NCBI GenBank assembly: GCA_000727475.1
Contig: KL647291.1
Span: 196,457 to 260,456 of the forward strand
Origin: Sarcocystis neurona
Lineage: Eukaryota; Apicomplexa; Conoidasida; Eucoccidiorida; Sarcocystidae
DNA: 64,000 bases
Reading direction: 5' to 3'
Shown here: in pieces, positions 1-11,052 of the stretch
Position numbering within the stretch: position 1 is the stretch's first letter
How the letters are laid out: each line of letters opens with the position of its first letter
Translations under genes and position numbers: made by a program
The notes under the pieces: generated by a model
Told to the model about the DNA's origin: nothing
Seen by the model: only the letters and a program-made list of their open reading frames with translations
Database searches by the model: none

Positions 1-1526
1 CCCGGAGAGCCGGCCTTGTGCGGCTGACTCTGTGACGAGTGCGAAAGTATCTGCGACACTCCCTTCTCTGACACTGAATCCGCTGCCTGCTCGTCCGTTA
101 GAGTTTCGGCGTATGGTAATTCTTGCATCTGTTCGAACAAGGGGGAGGCTACGGCCACCAGTGGGCTTGTCTGCTCGTACAAAGTACGTGAGATATTGTG
201 ACGTTCAAAAGGTATGTCAAATTCGGGTGTGGAGAGGATTGAGAACAGCAGCTGTGCGGCGTCTTTCGCGGCCTGCTGCACATCGTTCAGCTGCTTTTCC
301 AACGCCTGCCGTAGCGCCCGACGGTCTTCTTCGCTCTGGGGTTTCTCAAATCGCGCGCAGCGGTCTTCGGCAGGCTGGCTTCCTGTGCGGCCTTCCACAT
401 GCTTGTCGGAGTGAGCGTCCGCTAAGCAACCGATGCGTTCCTTGAGCTCTTGTTCCGTCTGAAGAGAATAGTTAAGGCGTCTAGCAAAGTCACTTACGAG
501 CTGCTGAACGGTGGTGAGTGCCGTAATGTCTTTTACGATCTGTTGCACTGTCTTTTTAGCCCTTCCCACAAGTAAGTGGTCGGATGGGGCAACACTCAAA
601 TAGCCGTGTTCGCGTGCGGGAGCGGAAGATATTTGCTGCACAGTTTTCTCCGTGGGTGGGAGCCCTGCGCTCACGTAGCCATTTGCTTGTGCCAGAGCGA
701 GAAAGCCTTGCCACAATTGTGCAGCATTTTCCACCAGACCGTCGAACACGCTGCCAGACAAACCCACAGGCCCTTGATTCCCAGGAAATTTGCCTGCTGC
801 CCTAAGAAAGGGATACCCCGTCGAGTCAAACGCTCCTGCCTCTTGACCGAACTCTCTGGAGTTGCGCGCGAGTGACCAAAAGCGGGGCTCGGCGCCCAGT
901 GCAATATTCGACACTGTTTTCCATCTTACGGGGCTGAGCTTTTTCAGTGCGGCACGCAGTTCGTGTTCGAGCACGAGCAAGTACGCAGGCAACACTGTCC
1001 CAATTACGCTCCACGGCGCCACGCGTGAGGCAGCCGCATGAAGTCGCAGCGGCTGCTTACCATCGGATGATACTTCAGATATCTCTGTACCATGTGTCCA
1101 CTCTGATAAAGGCTGCTTTCGCGCACCCGCCGTATTTACTGCTTCTTCAGACGCGGTGGCGTCTGGCTGTGAGGGCACTCTATCAGATCCCCGAGCAGCG
1201 GAAAACGGGAGCACATCCCTGCTGAGAGCTCCGGCAACAGAAGTTCTTGCTTGTTCCGGTTTCGCAGGCAGCACACTGGAAGCACCTGCTAGTAAAGAGC
1301 CGTTCTGAAAGAAAGAGGTATCAAGATGGATACTCAATACATTAAAGGAGAGAGCAATAGCGTATGTCCGTAAGAATGTGGCGAGCCTTCGACGTGCCGC
1401 GTTGAGAGGCATGGTTGGTTGCCGAAAGACAGGACAGTGGGTCACTAGCGGGCTGGGAAACCTTGCCGACTTCGACTTGATTCGGCGCACTTGACACCGT
1501 GGCACCGGCGCGACTGTGTCGTTCAT
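1..1526 (-). CDS. Partial secreted or membrane-anchored protein of unknown function (3' end beyond window)
   Basis: One uninterrupted minus-strand frame of more than 500 codons runs from an ATG at 1526 off the left edge; an in-frame TAA lies just upstream. A second ATG at 1412 (MPLNAARRRLATFLRTYAIA) puts a basic then hydrophobic stretch at the N-terminus, as expected of a signal peptide or signal anchor, so the true start may be 1412. The middle has a short hydrophobic segment (VIGTVLPAYLLVLEHELRAA). The distal third is helical and charged, with Glu/Gln/Lys-rich stretches (DVQQAAKDAAQLLFSILSTP). There is no intron over 1.5 kb and no homopolymer run. I do not recognise the family. An unspliced leader-bearing gene is common among coccidian secretory-organelle proteins, but that assignment is inference only. 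Confidence 0.75.
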   Translation of the reverse strand, partial: MNDTVAPVPRCQVRRIKSKSARFPSPLVTHCPVFRQPTMPLNAARRRLATFLRTYAIALSFNVLSIHLDTSFFQNGSLLAGASSVLPAKPEQARTSVAGALSRDVLPFSAARGSDRVPSQPDATASEEAVNTAGARKQPLSEWTHGTEISEVSSDGKQPLRLHAAASRVAPWSVIGTVLPAYLLVLEHELRAALKKLSPVRWKTVSNIALGAEPRFWSLARNSREFGQEAGAFDSTGYPFLRAAGKFPGNQGPVGLSGSVFDGLVENAAQLWQGFLALAQANGYVSAGLPPTEKTVQQISSAPAREHGYLSVAPSDHLLVGRAKKTVQQIVKDITALTTVQQLVSDFARRLNYSLQTEQELKERIGCLADAHSDKHVEGRTGSQPAEDRCARFEKPQSEEDRRALRQALEKQLNDVQQAAKDAAQLLFSILSTPEFDIPFERHNISRTLYEQTSPLVAVASPLFEQMQELPYAETLTDEQAADSVSEKGVSQILSHSSQSQPHKAGSP

Positions 1527-1939
1527 CGCGCCTGCTTATACTGTTTCTTGAGGAAGTCGGGTTGGGCTGTTGTTACGGTATGCCTGAGGATTCGAGAAAA
1601 TCGATTGATATACTATGTGCGGCTTTGGTGAATGAAGGGGCGATAGTTGGCGGAAATAGAGGCGGGGTTCACAAATGCCATCTTTCAGCTTCAGAAGGAA
1701 AAAGAAAATAACTGGCACACTGTGACCCACCGGCCAACGGAAAGGGCGGTGGACGCATCTCTCCGCCCACCACCACGATCATTCAAGCAGGCAGACCTGT
1801 CAAGGTGAACCGAAGCGTTAACCTTCTTCTCTAGCCGATGTTCGATAGGAGAAGCTGCCTGGCTCGTGTCTGCATTGCGCGACAGAACCTTACGGCAGAA
1901 GTAGACACATGTTCACACGAAGCACACACATGTGTCTTT

Positions 1940-2638
1940 CTATTCTATAGCGAAGAATGGGTCAACTCCAACTTCCGCGACCCCGCTGATAGTTTCTCGC
2001 GCGGGTTCAGGCCCCGGTTGCAGCTGTTCCACCTCCTGGTGTGCTCCAAGCGTACCTGCCCGCATATATACGTATAGCATACCCCTGCGGGGGGACGGAG
2101 ACGCAGGTGCAGGGATGAAGTGCGTATCGCACCTATTGGATGAGTGTAGGGTGACAGCAGAAGTCGCGTCTGCGCAGATTTTCATGGCATTCCTCATAAT
2201 AATGCAGAGGTGCCGCGTGCAGATCAACACTAACTGACGTCTCCCCTGTGACCCGCGCCTCCGCACACAACACCACCTAGAGGTAGGCCGCGTCCTCTCG
2301 GCACCCACGCGCGCCGCACAGGGCTGGTGCAACCACAGAAAAATCACTCGCTGATGATGTTGAAGCATCAGCCTACTACTAGAATGAGCCACTGCGACCA
2401 CTTTCAGCATGTGGAGCTGCTGAACTTGCCGCAACCATGAGTGCCACGTGTACTGCCTTCGCCTTCGAAAGAATGGTCCGCGTATGTGCGGGCACACAAG
2501 CTCAGGTATCTTACATGTTTTGGAATGATAGTCTATACCCCCACTGTCCAGTTGACACGCTAAAAGGCTTCTGTGACGAAGTAGAGTAGGGGATGCCCTG
2601 ACTATCGTATGAGTGTAGCTGTTGGCAGGCCATGACAC
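1940..2638 (-). CDS. Possible exon, unknown product
   Basis: A 232-codon minus-strand frame is open here, longer than expected by chance at this base composition. It begins at a GTG, not an ATG, so it would be an internal or terminal exon. The C-terminal 40 residues (EVEQLQPGPEPARETISGV) look protein-like, whereas the central part is rich in Arg, Cys and His and is less convincing. No splice partner was identified. It may be only partly coding. Confidence 0.25.
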   Translation of the reverse strand: MSWPANSYTHTIVRASPTLLRHRSLLACQLDSGGIDYHSKTCKIPELVCPHIRGPFFRRRRQYTWHSWLRQVQQLHMLKVVAVAHSSSRLMLQHHQRVIFLWLHQPCAARVGAERTRPTSRWCCVRRRGSQGRRQLVLICTRHLCIIMRNAMKICADATSAVTLHSSNRCDTHFIPAPASPSPRRGMLYVYMRAGTLGAHQEVEQLQPGPEPARETISGVAEVGVDPFFAIE

Positions 2639-2639
2639 G

Positions 2640-4390
2640 CTTGCTGTGGCTGCTGGGACTGAAACCGGCCCTGAGTGGTTATAGGCCTCATAGTCGTTGA
2701 TGTGTAAACACCCACCAAAAGTGAAATCATGTCCTGTCTAGTCTGTGCATGTGACACACGCACGAATCACATTTTGGATTAACTTGCCCACTCACACCTC
2801 CGACGTGCGCGCGGAAATTCCTCTACCATCCACTAGCTTATCGACTCGCGTGACGTTGCACGCGTGGCACTTCAAGAGCGTTCTTCTTTGGGAGTAGCGT
2901 ATAAGAGGATACAATTTATATGAGTTTGTCCTTCACAACAGTCCTCAACCTCGCTCTTGAACTCCCTAATGAGAATTAGCATTGTAACAATCACTCAAGA
3001 ACTACGAATGTCCCTCTGTATCCACCATAAAACAACAAAGCGCATTTATTATTCCGCCGAGGTGGTCATTTAAGTACAGGAACCTCGTAGGATTGTGCAA
3101 TCCAGGTCGGTTGTCGAACGGAAGTCCAACGGACGATGTCAGTACTCTGTACACGTTTGTAGAGCCCGTAATCTGGGAAGTGCTGGGTACTCGTCAGCAG
3201 CGTTGGATACCACTGTGTGCGTGGAGAGCGAGCGACACCTGGCATAGGTTCCGACTACGCTTGGGGGGGGAAATGTGGCTTGGCCACCAGGGATGGGCGT
3301 TTTCTTGACGTGCCTGCCGGCAACTCTCCTGCTTTTCTTCTATTTTATTGTGCGAAGCCAGACTAATGTGATATTAGAGGACTCACAAGCGTCATATGGC
3401 TGAGATGCGACAGTGTGGTGGAGAAGGGACACATAGGTATTCGTGACTACGGGACTACGGGGTGCGCTTTCCTCACTGTTCCAGTTGCAAACTATGACAT
3501 GCCGACCTTTGATATTCCGTGTGCAGTCCACAAAGGGCGAGAAACGAAGACGACGTATAGCTTAAGTGCACCGTTGTTCGGTTGTGTGCAACTGTACGAA
3601 TGTGTGTGTGCGTGTGTGTGTTTTGTATGTACCTCCACGTACGTGTCTACATGCGTGTGTGCGTTTCTTTTTTTCCGTCACCGTTTTTGTCTGTCGCCTT
3701 CTTTGTCTGTCTGTTTGTCTGTGTCTAGGCGTTGTGTCTGTCTGTCTGTCTGTTTTTCCCTGTCTTCGCCTTGGTTTTGAAGTATTGTACTATGCCTTGT
3801 CGTGTACTGGCTGGGTTTTGGCGTGGACGGCTACTCACCTGGAGGTAGTGCGCAATCAATCTAAACACATGGTACGCTGATTGAGATTTTCTGTAGGAAA
3901 CATGGCACCCAGACTTCCACTCGCAGACTACTGCTTCACACAAGCACACCACAAAGCGAACAATTCCGCTGCTCCAGGGTGGCTGGAAGCGGCGAAGGCA
4001 TCCGTTCGCGTGCGACTGCGAGGACGCTGCGCGTGTGCAGCAACATGTGGTATTTCCGTGCCCTATGTTACTTATGGCGGCTCTGACGCCCATGGTAATT
4101 GCAAGTAGGCGAAGTTATGCTTCTGCACTTTGGCAGGACGTAGGTGTCCTTTCAGACCCAGATCGCTAGCGGTTGCGCGACCGCTGAGCATGCGCGAAAG
4201 ATTATGCTCCCTCCTCGCTAAGAGGAGTGTGTCGCCGTTGTTTATGAATGTCGGCGATATATTGTCGGTTACTGAATCGCTGCAGCAGAATCACTTGGGG
4301 CATCAGAGCCGTCGCTCCACCCGTAATTATCCGGCTTCTCTGCTGCGGCAGGGGAACCATACGCGTATGATTCCGCACCAAAGTGCGACT
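2640..4390. other. No supported gene
   Basis: Several frames of 60-120 codons are open on both strands but none shows convincing protein character or paired splice sites. Around 3595-3775 the plus strand is rich in TGTG and CTGT simple sequence (a degenerate GT/CTGT tract), which explains the Val/Cys- and Ser/Leu-rich frames there. Confidence 0.4.
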
Positions 4391-4397
4391 TCCATGA

Positions 4398-4475
4398 AAA
4401 AAGTGGAGCTGAGGGAGTGCAAGTCCTTATGACTCCCGTGCAAAAAGTGGAGCTGAAGGAGTGCAACTCCCCTTA
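4398..4475. repeat. Two-copy direct repeat, about 45 bp period
   Basis: The block AAAAAGTGGAGCTGAGGGAG followed by TGCAA occurs near 4398 and again near 4442 with one or two substitutions (GAAGGAG for GAGGGAG). The copies are separated by about 45 bp, consistent with a recent tandem duplication of one unit. Confidence 0.7.
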
Positions 4476-4756
4476 TTTTGAGAGACTCGACCGGAAAATG
4501 ACACACTTTCAAGACAGATCACCCCTGAGCGCCGGCGGATGCCACTATTTTTCGTAGGCAGGAACCGGCTGCACCTCTTGTCGCTGGGTTGGTGCTGATT
4601 ACTACTTTCGTCGGATAAAGTGTGTTGCTTCCTGTCGGCGCACTAACTTTAGAGACTCTGGTGTCTCCTGGGTCTGCCTGTGGTGGCCCTGTCTTGAAGG
4701 GCGACTGTATTAACAATGTAGTTGTCCCAGCTGAGCGAATCTTTACGGTGGGGAAA

Positions 4757-4906
4757 ATGGCTCCACGTGTCCGTAACGCCGTGCTGCTTTTTTGTGGCCT
4801 AGCAATGTCTGCGACCTCCACGTACGCCACATGGGGCGATTTAGAAGAAAGCCCACTGAAGTACACGCCTATATTCATACGTACATTAACACACACGGCA
4901 CACTAG
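4757..4906 (+). CDS. Possible first exon with signal peptide
   Basis: An ATG at 4757 opens a frame reading MAPRVRNAVLLFCGLAMSAT and then STYATWGDLEE: a short basic start, a hydrophobic core and a plausible signal-peptidase site. This is the classic look of a first exon of a secreted protein. The frame stops at 4906, and a donor would be needed before that (a GTAC lies near 4860). No matching second exon was established, so the entry remains tentative. Confidence 0.3.
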   Translation: MAPRVRNAVLLFCGLAMSATSTYATWGDLEESPLKYTPIFIRTLTHTAH

Positions 4907-5248
4907 GAAGGTGCCTCTCCCCGAGCAGCTCTCATGACATAGGTGTGATGACCCACACTGTTTCGCGCACGCACAGTCACTCAAGCGTCACGTCTTAGGG
5001 GCACACACGCGGAAGCAGCGCACGTAGGCCTGCTGCCTCTACCTAAGAAATATTTCTTCCCCCGTACTGCGTCGTCTCCTTTGTCATTTATAGTCCCGAC
5101 GCAAAGGCTTAAGCCACCGCGAACCGTGTTTTTGTGAAGGGATAGGAGAGCTCCAGAAACGCGTGGCACCCACTTCTGCGGACTGCCGAGCACGACGTAG
5201 TTGTTAAAACACACGTTTCCCAAGGTAGACACGTACTTGCGCAGAGAT

Positions 5249-5539
5249 ATGGTGTCCGCCAGCACAGTGTCTTACGTGACGGGCCAAGGCGACTTGATTT
5301 CACACCGGTTAGTCAAGCCCTGGTACCTGCAGTTGTTGTTTAGTTTACATACACGATGTTTTCTTGCTGAGATGTATCCTTGGAAACGGTTGGTGAAACC
5401 CTGGTGGTGGCCGGGGCAGTTCACGTTACATGTGTATTGTTTTCTTCTTGAGATGTGTCCTGGAAATGGCGGACGCTTTTTGAAAAGGGGCTGTTGCCAT
5501 GACTTGCCCTCTACAGTGAAGGATTGTCAAAAGACGTAA
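5249..5539 (+). CDS. Small protein or exon with a 27-residue tandem repeat
   Basis: From the ATG at 5249 a 96-residue frame contains two adjacent related segments. The first begins RLVKPWYLQLLFSLHTRCFL and the second RLVKPWWWPGQFTLHVYCFL; each is followed by a Glu-Met and a Pro. The DNA copies are about 81 bp apart, exactly 27 codons, so the repeat is kept in phase and the diverged positions still give similar residues. That favours coding. The frame is open further upstream to 5201 without an ATG, so this could be an exon instead. The product is not recognised. Confidence 0.4.
   Translation: MVSASTVSYVTGQGDLISHRLVKPWYLQLLFSLHTRCFLAEMYPWKRLVKPWWWPGQFTLHVYCFLLEMCPGNGGRFLKRGCCHDLPSTVKDCQKT
5308..5468 (+). 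repeat. Imperfect tandem duplication, about 81 bp unit
   Basis: Two head-to-tail copies begin near 5308 (GGTTAGTCAAGCCCTGG) and 5389 (GGTTGGTGAAACCCTGG). Both end in a GAGATGT..CCTGGAAA-like block. Identity is roughly 70 percent by eye. The period is a multiple of three. Confidence 0.7.
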
Positions 5540-5559
5540 TAGCGGTAGGACGTCAGTCA

Positions 5560-7700
5560 ACTTCTTCTTCAAAAGTTTACTTTCCCGTGTTACTATCCTG
5601 GAAGCCTCAACGGCGCGCTGCTCCGTAGGAACTCGTCTACATACAATGAGAACAAATACCTGCAGCCTCCCAGTTCCTCCGGCGTGCCATACCATGTGCA
5701 GCGCGCGTAGGGATGACCTGTCGTAGTGTATTCGCTCACTCTGTTGCTGCTTGAAAAATCTGTGAATAATAGAGACAAAGTTGCTAACTCATCTGCCTTT
5801 GAGCTCAGTCGTTAGCGCCTCACCAATATGCATACGGTAGAGCGAAAATGGAATCATCTGGGATACCACACTGAATCGAGGAGAGGCGTGGGCATGCTAC
5901 AATAGTGTTTTCGGGGTGCATGAAGGGATCCGGGCAACGAAGACGGCTCTCAAGTTTTTTCGTCTTCTTTGGGTATTTCCTCCTGCATATATACACAAGA
6001 GAAGGTGGGGATGTCCACACACGGCGACCACACGTGGCATTCTGTGTCCCTCTCCGCTACACATACGCACGCACATATATGTGTATATTTCTGGGAGCAA
6101 CACGGAAGTGTTACTGATAGGCAGTATCAGTTTCCCCACTGTATTACTTTATGGTAACATTTATCGCCCGCATGGTGAGGCGATGGAGCACCGAGACTAG
6201 TTTGAACTGAAGTTGGCTCGTCACCAGCCCTAAGTTCACCGCCAGTGCCAAGGATATCTAAAAGTCGGTAAATCGTGTCTTTTAACAAGAGAACAACATC
6301 CTTATCTATCGCCGTCCTGCATTTGTGCAATTACCCAGGGCTTGCTGCCACGCTGCATTCCGAGTCACCGGTGACGCGGACTCGAAGCCGACGGCATAAT
6401 CACCAAACCATCTTCGCAGGAACTGCTCCGGTTCTGCCGTTTTCTTCTGTCTCCACGCCATCACTAACGTTGTTTTCTACTGGTGACAACCTGTAGTTTG
6501 GAGACGTCGTCTGCAATTGTATGGTGCGTGCGCATGCACTGTGTGCCAGCCACCGAGACCGCCGGTCTGACGTCCACCACCAGCCTCTCCCTCCGTGTGA
6601 CAGCATTCCTCATCATTATATACATTATCTGTGGTTTTGTCTGCGTTGCTCGTATCTCGACCGGTCTAGCCTGCAGATGCTGAGCGAGATGCGTTTATGC
6701 CACTGGTCTTTTATTTATCCCCTTAGTGTCTGCCTCTCGTAGGTTTCGCACCCACTGCAAAAATTTCTGGCGCCAAGAGTTGGACGTAGGCCCGTACTAC
6801 GATCACGTTAGCAGTATACACTTAACTTCATTTACTCCCCGGCGCGTTTGTCGATATCGGCTGCTCAGAGTGGAAGGCGCAAACAGCGACTTGAACTCAA
6901 GCAGTGGTGAAAAGATCCGCGATGGTGAGAAAACAAGTAACAACAAGCACATGTGGCTGATTACATACACGTACGCATAACAACATTAGATTCACGTAGT
7001 TGACTATGAACGTACTTTGTCACCGTGGGTGTGTGCTGTGTCTTTTCTCAAAACCTGGAAAGTGCCTGAATTTGAGGGGGTCTGCCCGTGGTGCGAGAAC
7101 AGATCATCAAGGCATAGGCGGCAAGATATAGGGTAGAGTCCGAGGCTGCGAGTGCGGATTTGGCGCGAGAAGAAGTGGCTGTGCAACTACGTGTCTGTGC
7201 GGACCCCTACTTTTCTTCAGCAGCGTCCACAGAGCTGACGCGTGAATTTGTCGGCATTTGGGCACGGAATCACCGTGATGTGAATCTACGTAGGCGGTGC
7301 GGATGAAATTGACTTGCATGAATTTCTTCACATCCTTTAGATACACTGAGGCTTCACCAGGCACACAACCGTAAATAGAAGCACCGTACTGAATTGTCAC
7401 CAGGCACACAAACGCACATATAAGTCTCGCACTGAGTTTTTCTTGGCAACAGTGAAGCTCGTCAGCAGCGACAAACAGGAAAGAGCACGGCAGGATGTTG
7501 CTCCTAGCACCTGAGTGTATCTCTGCTGAACAACCGAAACGGCTCCGCGTAGATCACATCGATACATAAGGGTGATTACTCGCGAAGCTTAATCAGATGC
7601 GTGGAGCTCCCAAGATTTCGCAGCTCCGGTGAGTGACGGGTGAGTTACAGGTGGAGCCGCACAGCACACAACACCGTGTAGACCCTTGGATATGCGGTGT
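5560..7700. other. No supported gene
   Basis: Frames of 60-100 codons are present on both strands (for example 6275-6496 plus and 7107-7409 minus), but I could not connect any of them by splice-site phase or find a leader, repeat or motif. Given the very short introns found downstream at 8.8-10.6 kb, short exons of the same gene could be hidden here. Confidence 0.35.
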
Positions 7701-7730
7701 TGTGGGCTTCTGTTTTGTGCTTTGTAGGCC

Positions 7731-8366
7731 ATGATGAATCGGCATACACTATGTCGGTTCCTTCCTGTTTCAAGCAAACCCTCACTACCACCCGTACAAA
7801 GGGTCCCTCTGGGGTGGCATGTGCGGCATACGTTTCAACGACCTACCATTTCTGAGCAGCCGGTACCTGCGCACGCAACGCAGTATCAGCAGCGACATGT
7901 CGCAGACTCCCGGGTGCGGCTGCAGCACAAACAACCAGACTATTTCTCATTGTGGCGTGGGTTCGACAGACAGACGGCAGACGGCGTTCACAGGGATACC
8001 GCTGTGAGGAGCAGGAAGGAGACAGTGCTTGTCTCACAGCGAGGGAGCGTCTCAGGTGCTTGTCGCTTCTTCAGCGGTGGTGCAGCAAAGCCTGCGTGGA
8101 TGGTGTCTAAGCAACATCATTTTGGACCTGCAGTTCCAGACAACGCTTACTACGGGGAACATGCGACGTACTCGTATTTCGTGCTCTTCATCCGCGGGTT
8201 TCGGCCTTACTTGGAAAAAATACTTGGCGATTGTTGGCGCACTATAAAACGAGCAGTGCTTTTTATTTGGAGACCTCTTACCTCCTTGACTCTGCGGCAT
8301 AACCCCGAGCTTAGACTTGTAAGGGAGCGCAGGGGAGAGCGTATTAGCTGTTGTCGAACCGGATAG
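7731..8366 (+). CDS. Possible gene or exons, unknown product
   Basis: An ATG-initiated frame of 211 codons (MMNRHTLCRFLPVSSKPSLP) is open. The last third has an aromatic, hydrophobic stretch (YSYFVLFIRGFRPYLEK) followed by Arg-rich sequence. A second plus-strand frame (8029-8247) is also protein-like over part of the same DNA. The real arrangement may therefore be short exons in different frames separated by roughly 50-nt introns, as seen just downstream. Confidence 0.35.
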   Translation: MMNRHTLCRFLPVSSKPSLPPVQRVPLGWHVRHTFQRPTISEQPVPAHATQYQQRHVADSRVRLQHKQPDYFSLWRGFDRQTADGVHRDTAVRSRKETVLVSQRGSVSGACRFFSGGAAKPAWMVSKQHHFGPAVPDNAYYGEHATYSYFVLFIRGFRPYLEKILGDCWRTIKRAVLFIWRPLTSLTLRHNPELRLVRERRGERISCCRTG

Positions 8367-8838
8367 CCGGCACAGTCGCTTAAAAACACGTCAGGGTGGT
8401 CACCGTAGGAATTCGCATGCTGTTTACCAAGGGGGTAACGTAAAAAGTACGAATTAGGTCGAATGCTTCTCACCGAGAGGGGGGAAACCACAGCATGTCG
8501 CTTCTTTTTAGGAACCCAGTCGGGCAGGTTATGATGACTTGAACACCGGCCTCACGCTACGGCGTGCGGCACTACACATCCGTGAGCAGCATGAACAAAA
8601 AAGACGACACAAGCTTTTGAAAGCTGACACGCGCTAACGCAAGAGGACAGTATAACTATGCCACAGTCAAGCTGTACGGTTCAAGGGCTGATGCCTGGCG
8701 GGAAAAAGACATTCGGTCGTAGCTGAACACGAAGCAGTTCGTGTGACATTTATGTCTCCAGCATGCGCGTAGCAAACTGACGAAGTATCACTTAGTACCT
8801 GACGTGAAGAACATGCACTTTCATGCCTGAGTCCGCAG

Positions 8839-10784
8839 CCAGGGTATGTAAACGCCAACTCTGGGGTTGAAATTATGCTGTACTCATGCGTAAATTACAC
8901 CACCGAAAACAGGACGTCTGTTGACACGACACGTAGCTGTGCGCTTGCACCGCGTACTTGGAACGCTTTCCCAGAATTGCTGCGTTTCAAGGTACAAGAT
9001 TTGTTTTTCCCATAATCTTTGTCCATTTATTTCTGTATGCAGCAACTGGCTGCGGTTTCCTCTTTCCTGGCGACCCACGCGGTTATCACGGGCTACTTCA
9101 ATGGGACGTACCAGCGAATGGTGGTAACCTCGAACAGCGCGTGTGCCACAGGAGACAGCGTGAATGTTCGTGTTAAATCAACTGTGCTGCTGTAGAGAGA
9201 ACGTGAATGTGTGTTGCTTGCAACAGCGTATTCGACCGTACGTATTTGCTTTACTTCATGAAGGTTTTAGGCGAGCTTACCCACCTATGTATGAGTTGCG
9301 GTAGCACCTGCGTGATCCCATTCGTGATAACAACTTCCCGCATATGCTGCTGCGTAGACACGCACGTCTTCTCCTCCAGGAACAGGCCAGAGAAGAAAAC
9401 TCATGCACTGCAGTTTCACGCAATTGCTACGCAGCAAAGGTATGTCAGGTGTGCCTTGGTATTTGGCTGCACGTGCGACAATGGGAGCTTTCAGGATATA
9501 AGCTCGCTTTTGGAGCTGCAGAAGGCGCACCGTTGTGCCTCGGAAGGCTTTTGGCTGAGCCCTTCAGAGCAGCAGGAGCACCGCCTGCAGCAGTATGCAG
9601 AACACCACAGGGACCTGGAACACTTGTGGCAGGAGGCCTTGCGGGAAGCGACGCTCGTACGCAGCTTCGACGTACTGGTCCGTTTTCTGAACACGGCTGA
9701 ACGCGGACAAGAGATGCGGCATCTGAGCAGCCAGACTGCGGCGCGTGACCTAAATAACGAGGAGGATCGCTTCTCTCGAATGTGTGGTATTCCTCCTTCC
9801 CTTTTATGGAGTTTTAGTTCTTTGCCGTACGGGAAAGACGACCTCCATGCGAGAACTTTCCGAATTCCAGACCACGAGCAGGTAAAACTAGTGGAAAAAA
9901 TGTGGTCAGATAAGAAGATGAGTTTCGAATGACAGCAGCCGGTTGCCAATCCTGTTGCAGGATGCCGATCTCAAGTACACCCTGCTGCTTTTCGGCAGCT
10001 ACAATTTACAGCCACCATCTCATGCTGGGGACCTGCCCGTGTGTGCTGCGAGTTTCAGCCACTCCGTGCGTTCGCGCTGAGCTTCACGAGCAACAACCTC
10101 TCAGGAAACTGGGGGGACTACGTTGACCGGTAAGACTACACAGAAGTCAGCGTAGACGAAGCGTGGGGTGAAATTGCAGGATTTGTGGCCGTCCTTGGAT
10201 CTCCGAGCTGGAGACGGAAAGTCCAGTCACGCATCCGTGTAGATCCGCGTATCTTGATTGCTACACGACATCATCCGAAGTTGCCGTTTCTGCCTTCCAG
10301 TTGTCACGTCTGGAATTCTGTTTTGCTCTGTTCGCATTTCGTTTATTTTGCCCAGAGATCCACTGTTGTGTTAGCCTACTGGACGCAGTGTCTATTTTAC
10401 GGTATGCGTGAAAGGTGCACGCGTGCTGCGTTGTTGCGTCCAGTGGAACAGGTACAGAAACACATTACATGAGATTAGGCGGAGGCACAAGCCACGGGCC
10501 CAGATGTCGGGCAATTTCACGTAAACATCCCCACACGGGGTTAGACCTGTGCATATTCAGGATAGGTGGCATACGAGTGTTACGTATCTTCGTCGGTAAG
10601 CAGAATGCTGCTGACCCTACTACAGAAGCTTCAGGATGTATCATGCTGTGCGGCCTTCTTAACACGTACACCTGTACACACATGGATCCGCATCACCAAA
10701 CCGGGTGTGGCACCGTCCTCACGTTGAAGAAACGCTTACGCTCGTCGTTGACCAGTAGTAATATCGCTGCCTACGTGCATGGGG
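8839..10784 (+). CDS. Multi-exon gene with 40-57 nt introns, large unknown protein (5' and 3' ends not fixed)
   Basis: Nine exons join with phase agreement at every junction: 8839-8991, 9043-9183, 9227-9300, 9358-9439, 9495-9881, 9936-10129, 10180-10401, 10452-10520 and 10561 onward. Introns measure 51, 43, 57, 55, 54, 50, 50 and 40 nt, all GT..AG, for example GTACAAG..TATGCAG and GTAAGAC..TTGCAG. The product runs through the in-frame stops that break each simple ORF. Readable pieces include GYVNANSGVEIMLYSCVNYT (with Asn-glycosylation-type sites), LATHAVITGYFNGTYQRMVV, a Glu/Gln-rich helical block in exon 5 (EHHRDLEHLWQEALREATLV) and a Cys- and Phe-rich hydrophobic stretch in exon 7 (FCFALFAFRLFCPEIHCCVS). 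The 9936 exon starts immediately after a CAG that follows an apparent stop, which is what exposed the splicing. The family is not recognised. A giant lipid-transfer (VPS13-like) protein was considered from the beta-rich texture but is not supported by any motif. The end near 10784 is arbitrary. Confidence 0.6.
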
Positions 10785-11052
10785 GATGATAAATATATAT
10801 CCCTGACGCGGCCTGTCGCATGTATTCCGCAGTCAGTAATTAGTGGTACAGACGAAAGCGTGTAGTTGGCTGGATTCGTGCGTCGTGTGATGTACGCCTC
10901 TACATCCTCCACATCTTGCAGGCAGGATAACAAAAATGCTTTGATGAGGCCTGCGCGCATGATGTTCACCGACGCGCTTATCCCACCGACAAAGTGATCT
11001 GCAAGTGAAGCGTTTTGTGACGCTAGCATTTCGCAACCATGCAGTTCGCATT

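Noticed and set aside
9207..9932. Single 241-codon ORF as one exon
   Set aside because: The first half changes frame at two in-phase mini-introns and the apparent stop at 9930 lies inside a 54-nt intron; the ORF is a composite.
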